A stretch of 64,000 nt of DNA from the NCBI GenBank assembly GCA_950106755.1, contig OX467092.1, positions 27,542,582 to 27,606,581 of the forward strand, given 5' to 3'. Under the pieces are notes generated by a model. It saw only the letters and a program-made list of their open reading frames with translations. It was not told the origin of the DNA and ran no database searches. Both the position numbers and the translations under genes were made by a program. The stretch's first letter is position 1. Each line of letters begins with the position of its first letter. This document shows positions 56,559-64,000 of the stretch, piece after piece. Source of the stretch: Climacium dendroides (lineage: Eukaryota > Streptophyta > Bryopsida > Hypnales > Climaciaceae).

Positions 56559-59500
56559 TCACTTGTCAATATGTGCAAGAACGACTATGAATCGCTCATC
56601 CCATATGGTATTAGCTCCTACAACGTCTTTCAACTTTAATTGGTCTCCTGCTGGATTAGGATACATTAAGTCCACAAAACCACCTGGTGCATGTGCAATA
56701 TCGAGCTTATACCACCCTTGTGGTATAGGCTTTGTATGATGAAAAGCTTCTCCTCCAATACCAGTGACATATCTAGCTGCCACAACTTGCCCAGGTGCTG
56801 TTGGATTTAGAAGGGAAACGTGTTGGCCAATTGAAAACTGTAGTTATTCACAATACAAAACAAAACATTAATGAGCAAACATAAATATATATATAAATAA
56901 ATATGTATACATCAACAATTTAGCTAACTTTAACATCTAATATATAAATGGTGAAATGTAGGGACTACCTTTGGAAATGCCACTTTTGGCCTTCGTTTAG
57001 GTTGAGGTTTGAGTTTAGGTTGAACCTCGGTTTGAACCTTCCTCCTCCTCAAGATCTCCTTCTTGACAAAAGGTTTCTGCAACATTTAACCACAATCATT
57101 ATAAGTAATGGCTAAGCATATCAAAATTTATCAAAAACACTTTAGCTTTAAATTGGAGACTTAGGTAGTTGTACTCACCTCTTGCTCCTTTCCTCTTAAC
57201 TGCATTCTTGTATTATGATTTTTGGAATTCTTCGGTGGTTTAGGAGTAGAGCCATCCAATATTTGTACATCATCATTGGCTCTATTTTTGTCCTCACCTT
57301 CATCTTCACCTGATGTTTTATCCTCAAGATCCTTCTCCACACTCCCATCGCCAAGGTAAGATTGCTGACCTCCTAACACCATGGTAGAATTTGTAGGATT
57401 TACAACAATTTTAGGTGGCTCAATATGGTCAATAGGTTCTACATTAGAGCCCACAATGTTGCTATCTAATATAGGATCTGATGGTATAGGATCTGATGGT
57501 AAAGAATCCGATGGATCAATGACCCCCTTCTCAGCAGACACTGGCTCATTCTCAATGGCCCTTGGCTCATGAATTTGGCTACTACTGTTCCCTTGAAAAA
57601 ACTTCATCAACATCTCTTGCATTGCTTCAACAGCTTTCGTGTTCCGCTCTGTAGTTGTAAGTATTTCAACTTTGAACTTGTCTAATTCATCTTGTTTACT
57701 TTCCAATGCAATGACTTTGGCTTGAAATTCTGAGGACACAACCTTTTGATCACAAACAAACAATAGTTGTAATGGTTAATGTAATATGCATAAAATCATC
57801 ACTACTACTAATCCTACAACTATTTTGCAACAATTAAAAAACTATTAATGGTTTTTGCAACTACTATGCAACAAGTATACAACTACTTTTAATCCTTACA
57901 ACTAGTTTGCAATTAATATGCAACTACGAGTAATCCTTTCAACTATTATGCAACTAATATTCAACTACAAGGCAACAATAACCTTACAGATTTTGTACAA
58001 CTACTACTAGCCCTTTCAACTACTATGCAACTAATGTACAACTACTAATCCTTTCAACTACTATGCAACTAATATCCAACTACTGTTATCCTTTGCAACT
58101 ACTAAGCAACATTCTTGCAACTTCAAATGTAATATATTAACATTTCATTGCAACTTATATGTCACTATAAAGTTCATAACCAACTACAAAAATGAAGACT
58201 TACTGATGATCCTCCCACATTGGATGCTGTAAGCTCTGGACTTTTCTCCCACACTTTTGTCTAGTACAACAAACAAACTTTATTAGAATAAATAACAAAT
58301 TTTTGAAGTAAGTCAAAACTAATTGAAAGTCTACACAACAAACAAACTTTATTAGAATAAATAACAAATTTTTGAAGTAAGTCAAAATTAATTGAAAGTC
58401 TACACAACAAACAAACTTTATTAGAATAAATAACAAATTTTTGAAGTAAGTCAAAACTAATTGAAAGTCTACAATATTGAGAAGGCTCACCACGTCAATT
58501 TCTTCGCCTGCTTTCCCTCTACGGCCACGCTTTGATACGTTTTGAACTTGCTTTCGGACATTAGACATTACTTCAGATTTTTTAACTTGGTCACTTCTAC
58601 TCCAATAAGCCTTTAGTCGTTTCCACTGGTCCAAGTCAATCTGCACAGGACAATCTTCTTCACTTCCTGGAACACTTAGTTTTTTCAATCTACAACGTTC
58701 ACCCTTCAAGAAACGCTTCACTGCATTCCGAAAACCCTTATTGCTAAGGGGATTCCCTAAATATGCAAATTCTGCATCCATAGAGTCTCTTAACTTCTTC
58801 AAAGACTCTGGCTTATGCTTGTCCCACTCATTGACACTCATATCAAGGCATAAGGGGGCATATGCCCTCATTGATTGATCCCATGCATTCTTCCCGCTTG
58901 AAGATGTATCAATCTCTCCATTCGATTGCACGTGCACTTCACTTGGTTTTAGACCACTATTTGTCCTCACTGTTGAGTTCTTTTCTAACTCCTTCTGTTG
59001 CTTTCGTCTGTTAGATCGTCCAATGCTTTCATTTTTTATAGAACCTTGCCATGGAAGTCCTGTCGGTAAATATGAGGATTCAATCGCTCCAGAATATGAA
59101 GGCCCTGGAGGAGGCCCTGTCGGTCCAACCATTGCCCACGGTGTAGATGTTGGTGGCGGCGGTGTCCATTGCCATTGCCATTGCCCTTGTTGTTGTATTG
59201 GAGCTGATTGTTGTACTGGAGGAGAAGATGCAAGCTTCATACGCTTGTAGCCACTTTCTTCTTCTGTTTCTTCTTCTGATCCAATGTCTTCATCCTGGTT
59301 CTCGTCCCCTAAAAAGAATACAACAAGTAAATGACATTAATAAATGACATTAATAGTACACAAATGCAACAAGTAAATGGAATTAATAGTACTATAAAAA
59401 GTGAACAAACAAAGAAATGTACTTAATGAATTTGAAATTTTGTAATAAATAAATTTTTTAAAATTTGAACCACTAACCTTTGCTGCTGCTTGAATCATTG

Positions 59501-59577
59501 GTCTCTGAACTTGAGGCAGAAAGGGGATCTGACATTGCTTTGTTACCTCCAGTTTTTGGAGAAGGCATTGGATCCAT
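56559..59577 (-). CDS. TNPA-like protein of the third CACTA, six exons, intact (about 641 aa)
   Basis: Exons 59,577-59,478; 59,308-58,491; 58,260-58,204; 57,742-57,179; 57,076-56,969; 56,837-56,559. All junctions are AG/GT with compatible phases, and the joined frame has no stop until TAA/TGA at 56,559. It starts MDPMPSPKTGG (an earlier in-frame part of exon 1 lacks ATG). Exon 2 has a Pro/Gln-rich stretch (QWQWQWTPPPPTSTPW) and a Transposase_24-like domain: RDSMDAEFAYLGNPL, FRNAVKRFLKGERCRLKKL, DLDQWKRLKAYWSRSDQ, SKRGRRGKAGEE. Exon 4 has a coiled coil (VIALESKQDELDKFKVEIL) and an acidic linker. The last exon has VVAARYVTGIGGEAFHH and LKLKDVVGANTIWDERF (DUF8039-like). It probably binds the gcaact arrays. 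Splice sites are predicted by eye. Confidence 0.72.
58267..58473. repeat. Three tandem 69-bp units within an intron
   Basis: caacaaacaaactttattag starts units at 58,267, 58,336 and 58,405 with at most one or two differences. Being a multiple of three, the triplication leaves the minus frame open and makes the intron look coding. The flanking splice sites and the loss of domain similarity show it is intronic. Confidence 0.85.
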
Positions 59578-59639
59578 TGTCTTCTTTTTCTTCTTAGAAG
59601 AAAATGCTCTGCAGCAATTAAAATATCAATTAGTCTTTG

Positions 59640-60040
59640 CTAGATATATTTTCAACTAATTTTCAACTACATTGCAACTACTACCTTGGATGCAACTACA
59701 ATGCAACTACAATGCAACTACTACCTTGGATGCAACTACGATGCAACTACTACCTTGGATGCAACTACATTGCAACTACTACCTTGGATGCAACTACAAT
59801 GCAATTACAATGCAACTACTACCTTGGATGCAACTACAATGCAACTACAATGCAACTACTACCTTGGATGCAACTACGATGCAACTACTACCTTGGATGC
59901 AACTACATTGCAACTACTACCTTGGATGCAACTACAATGCAATTACAATGCAACTACTACCTTGGATGCAACTACAATGCAACTACTACCTTGAATGCAA
60001 CTACAATGCAACTATGACACAACTATGATGTAACTATAAT
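59640..60040. repeat. Minisatellite of ctaccttggatgcaact units with 138-bp higher-order repeat
   Basis: Short units (ctaccttggatgcaacta followed by caatgcaacta variants) are arranged in a block of about 138 bp that is itself duplicated (compare tgcaactacgatgc at 59,730 and 59,868). It lies upstream of the TNPA-like start and uses the same gcaact word as the subterminal array. Confidence 0.85.
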
Positions 60041-60214
60041 GCAACTACAAGGTCCATCAAAGATAATTTTCACTTTTGGCCGCCTGTTGCATCTGCATGT
60101 CGACGCAATTCCATTTTGGGTGTTCACCACCTGCCAATCAATTTCATGCATTATATTATAAATTTATATCTTCCGTTGCCACTGATACAAATTAAGCATT
60201 GTCTTCCAAAAATG

Positions 60215-60550
60215 GATACAAACAAGGCTACCTTTCGGTGATACAAAATAGGCTCTTCCGGTGATACAAACTAGGCTTTTCCGGTGATACAAACTAAGCT
60301 CTTCCGGTGATACAGCTCTTCCAGTGATACAAAATAGGCTCTTCCGGTGATACAAACTAGGCTCTTCCGGTGATACAAACTAGGCTCTTCCGGTGATACA
60401 AACTAGGCTCTTCCAGTGATACAAACTACGCTCTTCCGGTGATACAAACTAGGCTCTTCCGGTGATACAAACTAGGCTCTTCCGGTGATACAAACTACGC
60501 TCTTCCGGTGATATAAACTACGCTCTTCCGGTGATACAAACTAGGCACTA
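60215..60550. repeat. 23-bp minisatellite (ctcttccggtgatacaaactagg)
   Basis: About 13 copies with few substitutions from 60,215 to 60,550, decaying at both ends into longer cttccgttgc…actgatacaaact variants. No gene. Confidence 0.9.
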
Positions 60551-61362
60551 TCTTCCATTGCAACACTGATACAAACTAGGCATCGTCTTCCGTTGCTAGC
60601 ACTGATACAAACTAAACACTGTCCATCAACTCCTCTCCAACTAAAACAAAGTTGACTTTCTACCACGTAAATGAGAAGATACAAACCAGATCACTCAACC
60701 TGCTCTCTTGCACCAAAATCAACGAATAAATAAAGAACACCCTCCTATACCAAAGTCAACGAACAAATAGAGAACACACTCCTAGGGTTTTAGGAAGAAA
60801 CACCTCAAGAACAAGCAAAGCGGTGGCAGTAAGAACACGCAAAACGGCGGCAACAAAAACAAGCAAAGTGGTGGTGAAGAGACGAAGAAGATAAGCAAAC
60901 CTAATCCACATGTTTCACCTCACCGTTTACACTTTTCATCTCATCGTAGGATGGATGAAAGTAGGACTTATTTCATTAACACATGGCACTACTAGGGTCC
61001 ACATATTGACACATGGCACTACGAAGTCCACAGGTGGGTGGGATGTCACGGGACAGGAGTAGCCTCAGTAACTAGTTTAGAAGTCGGTTCAAGGACAGGA
61101 GCAGGAGGAAGTTGAATTCATCAAAATTCTCTCTTCAACTCCATCTTACATTTCGTGTTCAATTCATCTCTCACATTTCAAATTTTTCAGAGCACTTTAC
61201 AAAGGAAAATTTTGAGGGATTGAAGGTAAGCTCTACTATCTTGATTAACACATAAATCAAACAAAATACCTCGCCCGCAGCACTGCATTTCAGTCATGTT
61301 TTGCCAATTCAACCATCTTGGGAAGAACTCGGGTAACTTGATGATTTGCAACATCTAATGCA
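60551..61362. other. No gene recognised between minisatellite and FAB1-like sequence
   Basis: Mixed-composition DNA with a short diverged repeat (catggcactac twice, 60,985 and 61,013) and no supported coding frame on either strand. Confidence 0.4.
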
Positions 61363-64000
61363 CTAGCAGACAAGCAATGAAGAATTCATAACTAAATTCA
61401 CTTTCTTCACATTGCAGACTCTGAGGCTATTTGTTGGTTGAAGGAAACTGGTGTCGTTGTACACCGCTTGCTCCAGCAGAAGCTTCGAATGGTTGGTCAT
61501 GAAAATAGGACTGGTCGGCATATCCTCCAACAGGTTCTGGTCGAGCAGTGTGCCTCTGGCGTCTGGGTTGTAGCGAGACCGCAAGGAGCCTTTCAAATCA
61601 TACATGCGACTGATGTTCTTCCCATAGACCAGATTCTCCATCACCATCATGTCCATCTCTTTCTCTCCTTTCCCTCCTTTCCTTAGTGACGGTGTAGAAC
61701 CCCAGAATTTTGGCCAGGCAGGTGGGACTCCCTGAGCTCATGGTCTCCCATAGATGCTTGAAGTATTGAGGGGCAAACTCCAGAAAAGAGTATTTCTCCG
61801 TGCTGGAAACTTGTTTCACAATGAAGCGATCATCGAGGGTCTTGGCAAAGTAGGCCTTGCTCTTCCCGCCCTGGGCGCCCCATGTCTTGCATCGACTCAA
61901 AGACCGAATATACTCCATCTCGCCCCCACAGCACTGGTGGCGAAGTGCAATGAACTGCCTGGTGTAGTAACAAAGCACTTGGTATTCCGTCTTGGCAATG
62001 TCGCTGTAGTAGTCTGTGAACCGCACCTTCACAGTGAGGGGAGTTGGGGAGGTCAGCGCTTTGCCCACCTGGCACTTTGCCCTTGGAGTGGGTGGCCGCT
62101 CTAATGGAGGAGTTGTACTCCTAAATCCCTCATCCAGCATGTCAACCGCGGTAGTCCCATCCTCCACGGCCGAACCCGCACCCTCATCGCCAGTGTTTTC
62201 TTGGACACCTGGATCTTGAAGTTGATTCTGGTACTCAACTGATGTGAGAACATACGCGATCACACTCGTGGGCTCATCCTCATAAACTGCAATAACAGCA
62301 CCATTAACACCTGCCGGCAGGCGAACTCTGGCAACTCCTTGGAGGAAAAATTGCTGGACCTTGGGAACGGTGGAATTACTACGACTGTAGGTAGACGTGT
62401 GGACGCTCGACGCACTTTGCAATACTCTGGAAGGACTTCTGGAGCCCTTGTTGAAGGTGCTCAATGACGCTGAGACCCCTACCGCCTCTTCAGACTCTTC
62501 TTTGTCCTTGAAGGGAGATGGAGGTCGACTCACTACCAGAGAAGTATCTTCCAAGGGAGATGCAGGTCTACTGACCTCCAAATCGACGCCCTCCTTGTCT
62601 TTCAAGGGAGATGAAGGCCTACTACTCACTGCCAAACCAACCTCTTGCAAGGGAGACGTACCTCCGAAGGATGACTCTTTGATTTTCGACGGAGTTGTAC
62701 CACCACCTTTATCTTCAAAAAGAGATCTCACATATAAATCAGGGTCTCCAGTTGTTGCCCCAACTTCATCTTCCTGTTGCTGGCTTGTTGACTTAGTTAT
62801 CGTTGTAAGGTCACTCACCTCCGCTTCCTCGCCGCTCGGAGCAGCAACAGGAGCCTCAACAATTGAAGCATCAATAGACCCACCTTCGCCTCTCTAAGCT
62901 GCCTCGATCGTTAAAGGGAGATCCACCATGATGGGAAAATCCCCTTTTGAAAGTGGTCGACTTTGACTTGGGGCACTCATTTCGCTTGAGACTGAACCTA
63001 TAGTGCTACTGAGTGGAAGAGGATTTGAAATCTGTCTGTCTAAAGCCAGAGATTTGCTCAAGAAATCATCTGATCTATCACCCTCACTTTCTCCAAGGTT
63101 TTCGTCGCTCATTGCACCCTCTGCTGCTATGGAGTGACTCGAAGTGCCTGAAACTTCAACACCCTGCTCAGCAGGAGAGTGGTGTCCTTCGATTATTGCC
63201 ATTAGAGCGTCTGAAGTCGTGTCGAAAAGAGCGACAGGGGGGTCCTTGATAGATAATTGGTCTAAAGCGCATTCAACACTCTTTGGCGATCCCGCACCAC
63301 TCTCAGATTCCAGAAGCACTGCATGCGCTAAAGGTCCTCCTGCACTTGGCTCTCCTGAACTTGAGGCTTCAGGACTTGAGACAGCTCCAGTTACGGCCTC
63401 AGAAAATGAACTCGGGATGAACGTAGAGGCTGTATTCTATATTTGCGACATGTTCAGATACAGTTTCTTCGCACGGTCGTCCCAATCATTGTAAACCAAA
63501 GCCAAGTGTCGACGCAGCTTATTGAGAGCTAAGATGTCGGCAATAGGCTCAGACATTCCCTCCTTCAAAGGAGCCGCCATCTGCAGCTGTTCCTCAAAAC
63601 CTTCCTTCTCCTTCTGCAGCAAAATTTCCAGTTCTGCGAGTTGGCCACGTAATTCCAGCGCTTTGCTGGTGTACAGAGGACCCAAACTAGCAATTTTGTC
63701 GCTAAGTCCACGTAACTGCTCAGTGGCTGTTGTAAAAAGGTTCACCCCCACAAAAACAACATTTTGCGCTTCGGCTTTCAACCATGCCTGGGAGCTAGGG
63801 ATGTTGAACTCAATCTGGGGAGGAGGAACCAAGACAGAAAGCAACTTGATTGGATTGTACATTAGACATGCTACTGTGTTCCCTATTCCAAAAAACCTCA
63901 AGCAATCCCTGTAAACCTGGTGGCCACAAGCTGTGATGGTCACCACGGCCTGATCCGAGAAGTAGCGCTGCAGGAGCTTCCCAAACGAGATATTCTGAGC
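61363..64000 (-). pseudogene. FAB1: FAB1/PIKfyve-like phosphatidylinositol 3-phosphate 5-kinase, 5'-truncated and broken
   Basis: Enters from the right edge with ISFGKLLQRYFSDQ, then ACGHQVYRDCLRFFGIG (the plant FAB1 CGH..HRDCLRF..G motif of the CCT-like/CCR region), a coiled segment with LNKLRRHLALVYNDWDDR, a Ser/Pro-rich middle, and the PIPK catalytic domain: VKVRFTDYYSDIAKTEY, GGKSKAYFAKTLDDRFIVK, FLEFAPQYFKHLWE, CLAKILGFYTVT, MVMENLVYGKNISRMYDLKG, SRYNPDARG, LLDQNLLEDMPTSPIF. FAB1 makes PI(3,5)P2 on late endosomes and vacuoles. Breaks: TAG at 63,437-63,439, TAG at 62,894-62,896, a one-base shift between GFYTVTK and MDMMVMENL (about 61,657-61,685), and loss of the normal end after NDTSFL; a VMNSSLLVC string may be a remnant of VMDYSLLVG. 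No introns are evident over 2.6 kb, so a processed or captured copy is likely. Confidence 0.8.

Larger units (their letters stand above)
55165..64000. mobile_element. Third CACTA transposon, left part (right end beyond window)
   Basis: Begins CACTAGAAGAAATTAGGGGG inside the ORF of element X (left triplet gaa). It differs in tip and subterminal words (gcaact rather than gtcatatt) from the 30-kb element. It carries a leftward TNPA-like gene near this end. No matching right tip and no continuation of element X is seen before 64,000. By analogy with the inverted layout of the 30-kb element, the transposase would lie to the right. Confidence 0.7.

Noticed and set aside
58262..58490. Repeated hydrophobic protein segment (FQLVLTYFKNLLFILIKF three times)
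   Set aside because: It is a 69-bp triplication within an intron bounded by good splice sites; the open frame is incidental because 69 is divisible by three.
59637..60028. Three overlapping ORFs of 100-126 aa
   Set aside because: They are translations of the gcaact minisatellite, open in all three phases because the unit lacks stops.

Overview
This window looks like nuclear DNA of a land plant. It is AT-rich and almost entirely made of nested transposable elements. Plant hallmarks are CACTA (En/Spm) transposons with TNP2-type transposase and TNPA-like partners, a Ty3/gypsy element of the Athila/Tat type with an Asp-tRNA-like primer-binding site, GT-AG introns, and a copy of a FAB1/PIKfyve lipid kinase. 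I cannot name the species. No rRNA, tRNA, CRISPR or bacterial feature was seen.

Layout. (1) 1-5.4 kb: AT-rich, short tandem repeats, one CACTA-like terminus abutting a SWIM zinc-finger gene fragment. (2) 5.4-11 kb: a decayed Ty3/gypsy pol split by a 1.6-kb solo LTR (TSD TGTTG), itself hit by a 291-bp foldback. (3) 11-22.5 kb: 'CCGGA-rich' retroelements. An old LTR carries a 1.8-kb mini-CACTA (TSD TTT). It is followed by a unit encoding an intact 614-aa ORF, an LTR-like 3' end, a PBS, and gag-PR-RT-RNaseH. (4) 22,550-52,782: a 30-kb CACTA (TSD TAT) inserted in that pol frame; the pol frame resumes at 52,783. Its left arm encodes the transposase leftward and its right arm encodes a TNPA-like gene rightward. 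An intron of the TNPA-like gene received retroelement A (37,230-44,513, TSD TTGTG), which is itself hit by N (39,441-43,150, TSD ACTTC), and also B (45,124-46,772, TSD TTCTG). An exon received a 227-bp MITE (TSD TTT). (5) 52.8-55.2 kb: remains of two more LTR units. (6) 55,165 to the end: the left part of a third CACTA with an intact six-exon TNPA-like gene (about 641 aa), minisatellites, and a broken FAB1-like kinase that is probably captured.

Two systems stand out. First, the 30-kb CACTA transposase gene contains a SET (lysine methyltransferase-like) domain. Inferred splice sites place it in phase between an N-terminal CPC-type zinc-binding exon and the TNP2 exon, an arrangement parallel to animal SETMAR. 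Second, the CCGGA-rich retroelements carry a long coiled-coil ORF inside units that have TG..CA ends and 5-bp TSDs but no terminal repeats. That is, they look like solo LTRs that encode a protein. Three divergent subfamilies share the same N-terminal fold signature.

Most broken genes here keep long reading frames interrupted by TAG and TGA. This is the expected outcome of cytosine deamination at CAG (CHG) and CGA/TGG sites in heavily methylated plant DNA. Exon boundaries, domain names and TSDs were read by eye; no searches were run.
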